Assembly: GCF_000373985.1 (NCBI RefSeq)
Contig: NZ_KB893052.1
Span: 1-59,396, forward strand
Length of the DNA stretch: 59,396 bases
From: Desulfobacter curvatus DSM 3379
Lineage (GTDB): Bacteria; Desulfobacterota; Desulfobacteria; Desulfobacterales; Desulfobacteraceae
Reading direction: 5' to 3'
Every line of letters begins with the position of its first letter. Position 1 is the first letter of the stretch. The notes below the pieces were generated by a model. It did no database searches and was not told where the DNA came from. It worked only from the letters and a program-made list of their open reading frames with translations. Shown in pieces: positions 42,586 to 52,465 of this stretch. Position numbers and translations under genes: made by a program.

Positions 42586-43124
42586 GGCGTGCCTATTATT
42601 ATACCCTTGCCTCTTTGCCATCTCTTTTTTTTGCTTCCCCGCTGCCGTTAACCATAAAGGATTTTTTTTCACAGTGCCGGTTTGAACTCACTTCAAAAGA
42701 TTTTGCCATTCTTCAGTCCGCACAACTTTCTCCCAGTGATTATGCGCCGCTGCCCTTTCTTAAAAAGTGGTATAGCCGGGAGCGGCAGATACGCAATGAA
42801 CTTGTCCGGCTCAGGGCCCGGAAACTGGGCTGGGATGCCGGCAGATACCGGCGTAAAGGGGAGGAGGATGGGGAACGTGCTGTGAAATTTGCCCGGGATA
42901 TCTTTTCAATGGATTCACCCGGTACTGCGGAAAAGCGCCTGGACCAGGAAAGATGGAACTATCTGAGCGAAATGGAATCAAATCATTATTTTGATCTTGA
43001 AAAACTGATCAGTTACGCTTTGAAGCTGAAAATAAATGAAAAGATATTAGGTCTTGATCCCCAAAAAGGATGGGAGAAACAAGAAGCGATTCTTGCCCGT
43101 CTACCCGACCACATTAATCTGTAA
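42582..43124 (+). CDS. DUF2764 protein of the V-ATPase operon (probable subunit C counterpart)
   Basis: A 180-residue protein with the DUF2764 pattern: YYYTLASLPSLFFASPLPLT at the N-terminus and a charged helical middle (RNELVRLRARKLGWDAG). EKRLDQERWNYLSEMESNHYF follows near 123-143. The family is found as the second gene of reduced V-ATPase operons in spirochaetes, chlamydiae and some Proteobacteria. Those operons lack the usual subunit C gene, so it probably takes the place of the central-stalk socket. That role is an inference from gene order. It lies 14 bases ahead of atpA. Confidence 0.82.
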   Translation: MRRAYYYTLASLPSLFFASPLPLTIKDFFSQCRFELTSKDFAILQSAQLSPSDYAPLPFLKKWYSRERQIRNELVRLRARKLGWDAGRYRRKGEEDGERAVKFARDIFSMDSPGTAEKRLDQERWNYLSEMESNHYFDLEKLISYALKLKINEKILGLDPQKGWEKQEAILARLPDHINL

Positions 43125-43138
43125 ATTCTGGGTGTACC

Positions 43139-45013
43139 ATGAAACGTACCGGTAAAATATACGGCATAAATAAGAATCTGATCACTGTTGAGTTTGAGGA
43201 TAATGTCCTGCAGAACGAGATCGGCTATGCACGGATAGGCGAAAGCCACATTCGGCTCAAGGCGGAAATCATCAGAATAAAAGGAAACAAGGCCGATCTT
43301 CAGGTCTTTGAAGAGACCCGGGGGCTGCGGCAGGGGGATCTTGTGGAATTTACGGGAAGCCTTTTGTCGGCAGAACTTGGGCCTGGCCTTTTGGGGCAGT
43401 TTTTTGACGGCATGCAGAATCCCCTGGAGAAACTTGCCGGCAAATTCGGCGAATTTCTTGAAAGGGGGGAATATTTGCCCCCCCTTGACGAGGACCGGCT
43501 GTGGCAATTCACACCTGTTGTAGAAAAAGGCGAAACAGTGCAGGCCGGAGACACGCTTGGAACCGTTCCCGAGGGCATCATCATCCATAAAATCATGGTG
43601 CCGTTTTATCTGAAGGGAAGATATGAAATTGCAACCGTCTCCCCTCCCATGGCGTATCATATCAAAGACACCGTAGCCGTTTTAAAGGATCAGAAAGGAG
43701 ACACCCACCCCGTCACCATGACGTTTCAATGGCCCGTTAAAAAGACTGTGAAGATCTATGAAGAGCGCCTGGAGCCGCATGAGCCTTTAATCACCCAGAT
43801 CCGTATCATAGACACCCTTTTTCCGGTTGCCAAAGGAGGGACTTATTGTACGCCAGGTCCTTTTGGGGCGGGAAAAACCGTTCTGCAGCAGATAACCAGC
43901 CGGAATGCCCAAGCCGATATTGTCATCATAGCAGCTTGTGGTGAACGGGCCGGTGAAATCGTGGAAACCATCAATGAGTTCCCGAAACTTATTGATCCCA
44001 GGACGGGAAGATCCCTTCTGGAAAGAACGATCATTGTGGGCAATACCAGCTCCATGCCGGTGGCGGCCCGTGAATCCTCAATTTACACGGCTGTAACCAT
44101 GGCAGAATATTACAGGCAGATGGGATATGATGTGATTTTGCTTGCAGATTCCACATCCCGCTGGGCCCAGGCCATGCGGGAAAGATCCGGCCGGCTTGAG
44201 GAGATACCGGGAGAAGAAGCTTTTCCAGCTTATCTTGAGTCCATTGTCGCAAATTTTTATGAACGTGCTGGAAGGGTGCGCATGAGGGACGGCAGTATCG
44301 GTTCCATCACCATCGGCGGCACGGTAAGCCCTGCCGGCGGCAATTTTGATGAACCTGTGACCCAGGCGACATTGAAGGCTGTGGGGGCTTTTCACGCCCT
44401 GTCCAGGGAGAGGTCGGATGCCCGCAGATATCCGGCCATAGATCCTCTGGAAAGCTGGAGCAAATATACCGGTGTGATTGAAAAAGATGCCGGCAAGAAA
44501 ATAATCAGACTGTTGAACCGGGCATATGAAATCTCACAAATGATGAAAGTGGTGGGAGAAGAAGGCACTCCCATGGATGACTTTGTACTTTATTTAAAAG
44601 GTGAATTTTTTGACAGCGTCTATCTGCAGCAAAATGCCTTTGACCCCATTGACGGTGCAACATCACGGGAGCGGCAATTGAACTCCTTTGGCATTATGGA
44701 AAACATCATCAATACCCGGGTGACATTTAAGAATAAGGACCAAGCCAGATCGGTCTTCAGCAGACTTCGCTCCCTTTTCATAGAGTATAACACCTCTCAA
44801 TGGGAAAGTGAGGAGATGGAAACTTATACCTGTCAAATTACAAATTACCTGGATGAATACCGGCAGGAAAACAGAGAGGACGAATTCATGCTCCATGAAA
44901 AACCCTTTATGGAAAATCATCTGGATTCCACATTTGCACGCTCCAAAGAATTTAAGAATTTAAATGACGGAATTCCCGTGCATAGGGAGGACGATGCTGA
45001 AAATACACAATAA
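43139..45013 (+). CDS. atpA: V-type ATPase catalytic subunit A
   Basis: A 624-residue catalytic subunit. The Walker A loop is GPFGAGKTVL (about 238-247). The non-homologous bulge typical of A subunits lies before it (about 110-200, LPPLDEDRLWQF). Downstream, GERAGEIVETINEFPKL carries the catalytic glutamate, and ADSTSRWAQAMREISG-like sequence (here MRERSGRLEEIPGEE) follows. EGTPMDDFVLYLKGEFFDSV lies in the C-terminal part. Residues are as in working enzymes. ATP hydrolysis pumps ions, or synthesis runs in reverse. It overlaps atpB by 20 bases. Confidence 0.95.
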   Translation: MKRTGKIYGINKNLITVEFEDNVLQNEIGYARIGESHIRLKAEIIRIKGNKADLQVFEETRGLRQGDLVEFTGSLLSAELGPGLLGQFFDGMQNPLEKLAGKFGEFLERGEYLPPLDEDRLWQFTPVVEKGETVQAGDTLGTVPEGIIIHKIMVPFYLKGRYEIATVSPPMAYHIKDTVAVLKDQKGDTHPVTMTFQWPVKKTVKIYEERLEPHEPLITQIRIIDTLFPVAKGGTYCTPGPFGAGKTVLQQITSRNAQADIVIIAACGERAGEIVETINEFPKLIDPRTGRSLLERTIIVGNTSSMPVAARESSIYTAVTMAEYYRQMGYDVILLADSTSRWAQAMRERSGRLEEIPGEEAFPAYLESIVANFYERAGRVRMRDGSIGSITIGGTVSPAGGNFDEPVTQATLKAVGAFHALSRERSDARRYPAIDPLESWSKYTGVIEKDAGKKIIRLLNRAYEISQMMKVVGEEGTPMDDFVLYLKGEFFDSVYLQQNAFDPIDGATSRERQLNSFGIMENIINTRVTFKNKDQARSVFSRLRSLFIEYNTSQWESEEMETYTCQITNYLDEYRQENREDEFMLHEKPFMENHLDSTFARSKEFKNLNDGIPVHREDDAENTQ

Positions 45014-46295
45014 AATTATTCAGATATCAGGCAATGTTATTGTCCTGAATGCCCGAAATATCACATACGGAGAGCTGGCAGTCATCTCTTCAAAGGAGCA
45101 GACATCCCTTGCAGAAGTCATACGGATCGATGGAGACCGGATTTATCTTCAAGTGTTTGCCGGCAGCAGCGGCATCTCCACCAATGATGAGGTCCGTTTC
45201 ACAGGCGCTCCCATGAGGACCTCTTTTTCAGAAAATCTTCTTGGAAGGGTGTTTAATGGTATCGGGAAACCCAGGGACAACGGTCCTGATCTCAGGGAAA
45301 ATCCGGTGGACGTCGGGGGACCCACGGTAAACCCTGCAAAGCGGATTGTGCCCTCCAGGATGATACATACCGGAATCCCCATGATTGATCTCTTTAATTC
45401 CCTGGTTGAGTCCCAGAAGATTTCAATCTTCACCACCTCAGGAGAGCCGTATAATGAACTGCTGGTAAGGATCGCCATGCAGGCGGAGGTTGACATCATT
45501 GTCCTTGGCGGCATGGGCCTGCGGTTTGACGACTATCTGTTTTTCAGACACACCCTTGCCGAACATGGGGCGTTGAACCGGTCTGTTCTTTATATCCATA
45601 CAGCCGCAGACCCCACGGTTGAATGTCTCACGGTGCCGGACCTGTGCCTTGCGGTGTCTGAACGGTTTGCCCTTGAGGGCAAAAAAGTCCTGGTCCTGTT
45701 GACGGATATGAAAAATTTTTGTGACTCCCTCAAGGAAATCGCCATTATCATGGAGCAGGTGCCCTCCAACAGGGGCTATCCCGGAGATCTTTACAGTCAG
45801 CTGGCATGCCGGTACGAAAAAGCAGTGGATTTCAAAGATGCCGGTTCCGTGACCATTCTTTCGGTGACCACCATGCCCGGAAATGATGTCACCCATCCTG
45901 TGCCCGATAATACCGGGTACATCACCGAAGGGCAATATTACCTGAACAACGGCCGTATAGAACCCTTTGGCTCTTTGAGCCGGTTAAAACAGCTTGTCAA
46001 CAAAAATACCCGGGAAGACCATAGAGCCCTGATGGACAATATGGTGCAGCTCTATGCCGATTATCAGGAGACACTGGAAAAACGCGCCATGGGATTTCGC
46101 ATGTCATCATGGGATGAAAAGCTTTTAAAATACGGCACTGCCTTTGAAGCTCAATTAATGGATCTTTCGGTGAATATCCATTTGTTTGAGGCCCTCGACA
46201 GGGGGTGGCAGATTCTGGCCGATTGTTTTGCGCCTAATGAAACAGGCCTTAAAAAAGAACTGGTTACCCGGTTCTGGCCCGGGGCGAAAAAATAA
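44994..46295 (+). CDS. atpB: V-type ATPase subunit B
   Basis: The start is ATG 44994, behind AGGGAGG, and not the longer in-frame GTG at 44964. The product of 433 residues is the nucleotide-binding but non-catalytic B subunit. In place of a P-loop it has IFTTSGEPYNELLVRIAMQA. Other marks are GRVFNGIGKPRDNGP, PSRMIHTGIPMIDLFNSLVE, VLLTDMKNFCDSLKEIA and PSNRGYPGDLYSQLACRYEK. It alternates with A in the head of the motor. Confidence 0.95.
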   Translation: MLKIHNKIIQISGNVIVLNARNITYGELAVISSKEQTSLAEVIRIDGDRIYLQVFAGSSGISTNDEVRFTGAPMRTSFSENLLGRVFNGIGKPRDNGPDLRENPVDVGGPTVNPAKRIVPSRMIHTGIPMIDLFNSLVESQKISIFTTSGEPYNELLVRIAMQAEVDIIVLGGMGLRFDDYLFFRHTLAEHGALNRSVLYIHTAADPTVECLTVPDLCLAVSERFALEGKKVLVLLTDMKNFCDSLKEIAIIMEQVPSNRGYPGDLYSQLACRYEKAVDFKDAGSVTILSVTTMPGNDVTHPVPDNTGYITEGQYYLNNGRIEPFGSLSRLKQLVNKNTREDHRALMDNMVQLYADYQETLEKRAMGFRMSSWDEKLLKYGTAFEAQLMDLSVNIHLFEALDRGWQILADCFAPNETGLKKELVTRFWPGAKK

Positions 46296-46365
46296 CATGA
46301 CGGGTTTGATCCGTCTCTGGTCATTGGGCCCCCATCCCCGGCCCATGGGAGGCCGGAGCTAAAAA

Positions 46366-46968
46366 ATGAAAAAAATCAAACTGACAAAACCTGAGCTGAA
46401 AAAGCAAAAGGACAGCCTGAAACGATTTCAGAGATATCTGCCCACGTTGCAGATAAAAAAACAGCTTCTGCAGCTTGAGATGGGAAGGATATTAAGAGAT
46501 ATCAAAGAGATAAATGGGGGAATCTCCGGGATAAAAGACAGTATGAAATCTTGGGCCGGGTATCTTGCCCAAGAGATAGATCTTTCTCAATTATTGGTTA
46601 TTGATGGGATTGAGATAAAAAAGGTCAATGTCACAGGCGTGGATATTCCCATGTTTGTGGCGGCACAGATACATATTGAAGAATATGATCTTTTTGAATA
46701 TCCCCTGTGGGTGGACAAGGCATTGGAAACGCTACAGGCGATTGTGATCCTGACCGCCCGGCGCATCATCCTTGAGGAGCAGTTTCGTCTGCTTTCAGTG
46801 GAACTTCAAATCACTTCCCAACGTGTAAATCTTTTTGAAAAGGTGAAAATTCCGGAAGCAGAAAACGCCATAAAAAAAATATCCATCCACATGGCAGAGC
46901 AGATGGCAACCGCAGTGGGCTGGGCACGCATCGCAAGAAAGAAAATTCAGGCGCAGGAGGGCAAATGA
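46366..46968 (+). CDS. atpD: V-type ATPase subunit D
   Basis: A 200-residue central-shaft subunit made of two long helices: KLTKPELKKQKDSLKRFQRY at the N-terminus and RVNLFEKVKIPEAENAIKKI in the C-terminal half. The latter is the conserved RVNAxExVxIP block of the family. It rotates inside the A3B3 head. Seventy bases separate it from atpB, the largest gap in the operon, and it overlaps the subunit I gene by four bases. No subunit F gene follows. Confidence 0.9.
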   Translation: MKKIKLTKPELKKQKDSLKRFQRYLPTLQIKKQLLQLEMGRILRDIKEINGGISGIKDSMKSWAGYLAQEIDLSQLLVIDGIEIKKVNVTGVDIPMFVAAQIHIEEYDLFEYPLWVDKALETLQAIVILTARRIILEEQFRLLSVELQITSQRVNLFEKVKIPEAENAIKKISIHMAEQMATAVGWARIARKKIQAQEGK

Positions 46969-48782
46969 TAGAGCCCATGAAAAAAATCACCCTGCTGGCC
47001 GGTGCTTTGTGGGAAGATGAAACCTTGAATGCCCTGAGAGAAACAGGGATTTTCCACATCCGGCCGCCAGAAAATGCCGGCCCCCCTGATGTGACTATAA
47101 AAAAGGACGTGACCGTAAAAAACAGGCTGTGGAATAATATTTTGTTGATTCAGGAGGCGCTTGCTCTCATCCCCCAGACAGTGAAAGCGCAACCCTGTAA
47201 AGGAGATGAAGACGGAACTGCCCTGGCCCGGGAGTTGTGCAGTAAAATCAAAGAAACATCCTCCCTGGAAGCGGATATTCAGGAATTGGAAAAGGCGTAT
47301 GAGGACCAAAAGGTATGGGGGCAATTTGATCCCCATGACATTGACCAGTTGAAAAATCACTCAATTTTCATCCGCCTTTTTAAGGCCCGTAAAAAAGAGC
47401 TGGGGCAGCTTCCCGCTGATATTGCAAGTGTGGTTATCCATACCCGGGGTGCAATGGTATATTTTGCGGTTGTGACCTGTCATGAGCCGCCCTGCCCCAT
47501 TCCTTTCCATGAAATCAGTATGCCAAAGCAGAGCCTTTCCCATTTAGCGCATATGCTTGAACAAAAAAGAGAAGCGCTTGAAACCATCCAAAAAAGAATT
47601 TTAGAACTTTATGGTACTGCCCCATATATGACTCGTTCTCTGAACGAATTTAAATCGCTTTTAGCCTATGAGAATGCGCGGAACGCCATAGTCAGAAAAA
47701 AAGACATTATATATCTGCAAGGGTATTGTCCCACCTGCTTTATCGGGAAGCTCAAAGAACGTGCAGATATTGAAAAATGGGGGATTGTGATTGAAAATCC
47801 AGGACCGGAAGAAACAGTTCCCTCTCTGGTCCGGTATTCAAAACTGACCCGTCTTTTCAGGCCGGTCATGGCATTCATAGGGGTTCTGCCCGGATATCGG
47901 GAATATGATGCCAATGGGCCTTTCCTGTTTTTTTTCACCTTGTTTTTCGCGATGATAATAGGTGACGCAGGCTATGGGTTCATGATACTGGCTGCCACGT
48001 TTTTCCATGCAAAACGCTCTGCCGCGCCTCACAAGGATCTCATTCCCCTTTTGTATCTGCTCTCTTTATCCACCATGGTCTGGGGCGCGTTGACCGGCAG
48101 CTGGTTCGGCGTGGAAGCCCTAAGAAATTTACCTTTATTTAAAGCCATGATAATTCCTTGCATGGACACGTTCTCCGGCACAAGCCAGCCTTTTATCATA
48201 CATCTGTGTTTTCTCATCGGCGCTGTCCAGCTCTCCTTTGCCCATTGCCGGCGCATTCTCAATATTTTTCCCCATATCAGATTCCTGGCGGAAACAGGCT
48301 GGTTCTTTTTAATATGGGCAATTTATTTCATTGTTCGTGTTCTTGTGCTCAATCAGCCTTTTTCTCCATTGGGGTATTATTGCCTTATTGCGGCACTCTT
48401 CCTTATCATCTGTTTCGGGCAACAGAAAGAGGACGGTTTTTTCAAAGGGCTGGCAAGGAGTATGGTCCGGCTGCCCCTGGATATCATTACATGGATAGGC
48501 AACCTTTCCGATCTTGTTTCCTATGTGCGGCTCTTTGCCGTGGGCATGTCCACAAAAGAGGTAGCTGTGGCCTTTAACAATATGGCTTTTAATATCGGTT
48601 TTGACACGCTGCCGGGGATGTCTGTGGCGGTTCTCGTCCTTTTGGGCGGCCACTCGGTGAATCTTCTTCTGGGTGCCATGGCCATCCTGGTTCATGGCAT
48701 TCGCCTCAATTTACTGGAATTTTCAAAGCATTTGAATATCGAATGGTCAGGGATGCCCTATGACCCCTTCCGGGAACCGTAA
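46965..48782 (+). CDS. atpI: V-type ATPase subunit I (a subunit)
   Basis: A 605-residue stator subunit with a cytoplasmic N-terminal half (about 1-310) and seven to eight membrane helices behind it (FFFTLFFAMIIGDAGYGFMI near 325-344). Next, WIGNLSDLVSYVRLFAVGMS (about 508-527) carries the conserved arginine that faces the rotor. It provides the ion half-channels. The gene precedes the rotor subunit by 26 bases. Confidence 0.93.
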   Translation: MIEPMKKITLLAGALWEDETLNALRETGIFHIRPPENAGPPDVTIKKDVTVKNRLWNNILLIQEALALIPQTVKAQPCKGDEDGTALARELCSKIKETSSLEADIQELEKAYEDQKVWGQFDPHDIDQLKNHSIFIRLFKARKKELGQLPADIASVVIHTRGAMVYFAVVTCHEPPCPIPFHEISMPKQSLSHLAHMLEQKREALETIQKRILELYGTAPYMTRSLNEFKSLLAYENARNAIVRKKDIIYLQGYCPTCFIGKLKERADIEKWGIVIENPGPEETVPSLVRYSKLTRLFRPVMAFIGVLPGYREYDANGPFLFFFTLFFAMIIGDAGYGFMILAATFFHAKRSAAPHKDLIPLLYLLSLSTMVWGALTGSWFGVEALRNLPLFKAMIIPCMDTFSGTSQPFIIHLCFLIGAVQLSFAHCRRILNIFPHIRFLAETGWFFLIWAIYFIVRVLVLNQPFSPLGYYCLIAALFLIICFGQQKEDGFFKGLARSMVRLPLDIITWIGNLSDLVSYVRLFAVGMSTKEVAVAFNNMAFNIGFDTLPGMSVAVLVLLGGHSVNLLLGAMAILVHGIRLNLLEFSKHLNIEWSGMPYDPFREP

Positions 48783-48808
48783 CCATAAAAATCAAAAGGA
48801 GAATATAC

Positions 48809-49252
48809 ATGGAATTTCTAAACAGTATTGGTGACACCGGTTTTGTTCTTGTTCTTTTTGCTGCTGCCGTTGGCTCGGCGTTCGGCACGATGGCCGCGGG
48901 TATGGGAGCACTCGGTGCATGGAAAAAATGCTATCAGCAGAATAAAACAGCTCCATTTATCCTGGTGACCTTTGTGGGAGCGCCCCTGTCCCAGACAATT
49001 TACGGTATGATTTTAATGAACGCTTTAATAGCGGCGCCTTCCACCGTGTCCGGTATTGTAAAACTCACTGTGGGGCTGGCCGGTGGAATTGCAATGGGCC
49101 TTTCGGCCTGGTTGCAGGGCAGAGCCGGCGCCATGGCTTCAGATGCATTGGCTGAAACACAAAAAGGGTTTGGTAATTATATGATGGTGCTCGGCATTAT
49201 TGAAACCGTGGCCCTCTTTGTCATGGTTTTCCTGATGACCGGTTTGAAATAA
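48809..49252 (+). CDS. atpK: V-type ATPase rotor subunit K (c subunit, four helices)
   Basis: A 147-residue proteolipid made of two fused hairpins (helices about 8-30, 50-75, 82-105 and 122-146). Helix 4 has the ion-carrying glutamate in GIIETVALFV. The matching place in helix 2 carries glutamine within PLSQTIYGMI, so each four-helix unit binds one ion. The SQTxYG element resembles the sodium-ligand helix of NtpK, so Na+ coupling is possible but not proven. AAAAGGAG precedes the start. Confidence 0.92.
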   Translation: MEFLNSIGDTGFVLVLFAAAVGSAFGTMAAGMGALGAWKKCYQQNKTAPFILVTFVGAPLSQTIYGMILMNALIAAPSTVSGIVKLTVGLAGGIAMGLSAWLQGRAGAMASDALAETQKGFGNYMMVLGIIETVALFVMVFLMTGLK

Positions 49253-49266
49253 GGAAGGAGGTGCTT

Positions 49267-50760
49267 ATGCCTGATAGAGCAAGAATTCTTATCGTCACCC
49301 CGGAGGTGACTTATCTTCCTGAAGAAATGGGATCATGCGCAGGTTACTCCGCCAAGGCTGGCGGATTGGCCGATGTTTCAGCGGCCCTGATCAGTGCCCT
49401 GTTTGATCTGAACTGCGATGTCCATGTCGCCATACCTGATTATCGTTCCATCTATCATGCTTATTCCACCCAAAAGCATGACCTGGAGGTGGAAAAAATC
49501 AGGCAATGCCTGAACGAGAAGCGGATTCATTTTGCCGCGGACCGGGCGTTTCTTTATAAAGAAAAAGTATATTCCGGTAGTTATAAAACAAATCTAAAGG
49601 TGTCCCTGGCATTTCAACGGGAGGTTATCAATAATATCATTCCCAGGGTAAAACCGGACATTATCCACTGCAACGACTGGATGACAGGCCTGATCCCGGC
49701 CATGGCAAGGCAGTATGGAGTTCCCTGCCTGTTTTCCATTCACAATATCCATACCATGACCTCCACCATGGCTGAGATAGAGGACCGGGGGATTGACGCC
49801 GCTTCCTTCTGGCAATGGCTTTATTTTAAACGGCCGCCTGAAAGTTATGAGGAAAGCCGGGAAGTTAACCGGGTGGATTTTCTTTGCTCCGGCGTGTTTT
49901 CATCCCATTATGTTAATACAGTCAGCCCGACGTTTTTGCAGGAGATCGTTGAAAACAGGCATCCTTTTGTGGAACCCAGGCTTCAGGCCGAACTTGCTCA
50001 CAAATGGGAGGCCGGCTGTGCTGCGGGTATTTTGAATGCGCCGGAGCCAGAATTTAACCCGGCAGTGGATGAAATGATCCGGTTTAATTACGGCCCGAAA
50101 AATCACTGCGGGATGAAACAGAAAAACAAGGCTTTTCTCCAGAAAGCCGTCGGCCTTGAACAAAATCCGGATGCCCCTTTATTTTTCTGGCCTTCACGCC
50201 TGGATCCGGTCCAAAAAGGATGCCAGCTGCTGGCCCAGATCATGTACGAAACCATATCACGCTACTGGGAGACCGGGATTCAGATTGTCTCGGTGGCAGA
50301 CGGAGAATATTATAAGCACTTTAAAGATATTGCCGGATTCCACGACTTAAGGCATCGAATAAGCGTTCTAAGGTTTGACGAACAATTTTCCCACCAGGCA
50401 TTTGCCGGAAGTGATTTTGTTTTCATGCCCTCTTCCTTTGAACCTTGCGGCCTTCCCCAAATCATCGGGGCCATTTACGGTACCCTGCCCATTGTATTTG
50501 ACACAGGCGGCCTCCATGACACGGTAAGGCCCCTTGACACAGAAAGCGCCTGCGGCAACGGTTTTGTTTTCACCGTATACGATGCCTGGGGACTGAGCTG
50601 TGCGGTTGACAGGGCCATGGACTTTTTTGCCCTTGATCCGGATGAAAGAGAAGTCCAGATCCGGCGGATCATGATTGAATCTGTCATGGAATTCAACCAC
50701 AGCCGTTGTGCTGAAAGCTATATTGGCCTGTATGAAAAAATGCTTAAAAGGGCTTTTTAA
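49267..50760 (+). CDS. glgA: Glycogen/starch synthase, GT5 family
   Basis: The start is ATG 49267, behind GGAAGGAGGTG. The product of about 497 residues transfers glucose from ADP- or UDP-glucose to glycogen. KAGGLADVSAAL (about 29-40) is the GT5 N-terminal motif. IHCNDWMTGLIP is typical of the family, and SSFEPCGLPQI (about 388-398) carries the catalytic-site glutamate. RILIVTPEV replaces the usual ILFVASEV start. The protein has an unusually divergent middle region. It follows atpK by 14 bases and is probably cotranscribed with the ATPase, which is an odd partnership. Confidence 0.85.
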   Translation: MPDRARILIVTPEVTYLPEEMGSCAGYSAKAGGLADVSAALISALFDLNCDVHVAIPDYRSIYHAYSTQKHDLEVEKIRQCLNEKRIHFAADRAFLYKEKVYSGSYKTNLKVSLAFQREVINNIIPRVKPDIIHCNDWMTGLIPAMARQYGVPCLFSIHNIHTMTSTMAEIEDRGIDAASFWQWLYFKRPPESYEESREVNRVDFLCSGVFSSHYVNTVSPTFLQEIVENRHPFVEPRLQAELAHKWEAGCAAGILNAPEPEFNPAVDEMIRFNYGPKNHCGMKQKNKAFLQKAVGLEQNPDAPLFFWPSRLDPVQKGCQLLAQIMYETISRYWETGIQIVSVADGEYYKHFKDIAGFHDLRHRISVLRFDEQFSHQAFAGSDFVFMPSSFEPCGLPQIIGAIYGTLPIVFDTGGLHDTVRPLDTESACGNGFVFTVYDAWGLSCAVDRAMDFFALDPDEREVQIRRIMIESVMEFNHSRCAESYIGLYEKMLKRAF

Positions 50761-50804
50761 AAGCTTAGAGCCGTCCAACTGCTGATAAAACTATTGATCA
50801 TTCT

Positions 50805-52079
50805 ATGAAAAACGGCACTGTCAGTAAAAAATTACTCTCTATCTTCTTTTGGCGCATAACGGGTTGCACGATCTTACTACTTCTATTTTGGGGAGGGGTG
50901 GTCTATATCTATCAAACCCGCCAAATTAAACAGGAGTTGTTTCTGCAAGCGAAAAAAGCAGGCCGTAGCTTTATTGAAGAGCGAATCCGGCCTTTAAGTA
51001 AAAAGGACTCCAGGCTTTTTGAGCATATAATTAATCTATTACACCAAAAGCTAACCCACTTTCGTGTTGTGATGCTGGATGTTTACGATACAAGCAAGCG
51101 TGACATCTTTCACTATGTCAGCGAGCCGGACTTTCCGGCTGTAAGTAAGGGAAAAAAAATTTTGGGGAAGGTGTTTTCCCTGGTCGATGATGAGGAATAT
51201 ATTTTCATTGAGTTTCAGGATGATCTTTATCTCCGGATTTTCAGCCCGCTTTATCATGACCAAACACTGCTCGGGTTTATGGACATCATGGTTGAGGTTG
51301 ATCCGAATATATTGGCTCGATTAAAGAAAACACGGACCATGGCATTGATAATGACCATCAGTACTATATTGACTATGACTATAGTCTTCTATCCGCTGAC
51401 CTACAATTTCTACCGAAAGCTTCAGGGAATCAGTCGTGAATTGCGTGAGAGCCACCTTCACACCATTCTTGCCCTTGGCAACGCTATTGCCAAACGGGAC
51501 AGCGATACCGATGAACATAACTACCGGGTCACCTACTATAGTCTCTGCTTGGCTGAGCATGTAAAAATGTCCCCGGCATCCATCCGAACCCTTGTTAAAG
51601 GCGCTTTTCTTCATGATGTGGGAAAAATCGGGATCAGTGATAATATTCTACTCAAGCACGGCAAACTCACGGAAGAAGAGTTCAAAGTGATGCAGACCCA
51701 CGTGGAATTGGGAGGGCAGATCGTCAAAGATATTCGCTGGCTGGCAGACGCCAGGGAAGTCATCCTGTTTCACCATGAAAGATATGACGGCAGTGGATAC
51801 CCTTTGGGTACGGCCGGAGAACAGATACCACTGACAGCTCGAATTTTTGCAGTGGTGGATGTATTTGATGCTCTCACCTCCCAGCGCCCTTATAAGCAAG
51901 CATTTTCTTATGGGGATGCCATTAAAATTTTGACCAAAGAGTCACAGGGATTTGATCCAAAAATACTGAATGCTTTTATAAAAATCTCTAAAGTGATTTA
52001 CAATGAGACTGCCCCCGCTGGTAAGATGGAATTGATAAAACGCATAGAGGTAAAACTTTTCCATTATTTCGAGAACTAA
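50805..52079 (+). CDS. Membrane-bound HD-GYP phosphodiesterase
   Basis: A 424-residue protein with a membrane helix (about 17-37), a periplasmic sensor region (about 38-175), a second helix (about 178-202) and a cytoplasmic HD-GYP domain (about 222-390). HDVGKIGI and HHERYDGSGYPLG give the metal ligands and the GYP motif. DVFDALTSQRPYK follows, as usual. Such enzymes degrade cyclic di-GMP (or cGAMP). The sensory input is unknown. The start has no strong ribosome site. It lies 45 bases after glgA in the same direction. Confidence 0.9.
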   Translation: MKNGTVSKKLLSIFFWRITGCTILLLLFWGGVVYIYQTRQIKQELFLQAKKAGRSFIEERIRPLSKKDSRLFEHIINLLHQKLTHFRVVMLDVYDTSKRDIFHYVSEPDFPAVSKGKKILGKVFSLVDDEEYIFIEFQDDLYLRIFSPLYHDQTLLGFMDIMVEVDPNILARLKKTRTMALIMTISTILTMTIVFYPLTYNFYRKLQGISRELRESHLHTILALGNAIAKRDSDTDEHNYRVTYYSLCLAEHVKMSPASIRTLVKGAFLHDVGKIGISDNILLKHGKLTEEEFKVMQTHVELGGQIVKDIRWLADAREVILFHHERYDGSGYPLGTAGEQIPLTARIFAVVDVFDALTSQRPYKQAFSYGDAIKILTKESQGFDPKILNAFIKISKVIYNETAPAGKMELIKRIEVKLFHYFEN

Positions 52080-52465
52080 TGCTTTTTTATATGCCAGAAT
52101 TGCCTCGCCATGGAGCTGGCTCTGGTCGGATTGGAATGGCTTTATATCCGCAGGATAAAGAAGGAAGCCTGTTTCAAATACCCTATATATGACCAAGGCC
52201 GGGAATAGCCCGATGACCAGGACGATGGGATTCAAAGAGGAAGCGGGGCCATGGAGACTGTCCGTCGGTGGGGAGAATCCCGTGGTCATGTGGGTGTGGG
52301 TGTTGGACTGCACCCGGCCTTGGTCGAAGCAAGCGTCGTAATAATATCTTGTGCATACAGTCTATATTCAAATATAGCAAAATGCATGCCTGAGAAACTA
52401 AAGTTAAAGCACTATAGCGATTTTATGGTATTAATCTTCGAATCATGCCGGGACCAGTTGATTTT
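52080..52465. other. Intergenic region with possible decayed coding sequence
   Basis: About 385 bases lie between the convergent HD-GYP and regulator genes. The composition is more GC-rich than in other gaps. On the minus strand, short open pieces (for example VIGLFPALVIYRVFETG) look like parts of a broken protein, but no frame is continuous and no family was recognised. I see no terminator hairpin of note. Confidence 0.3.
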
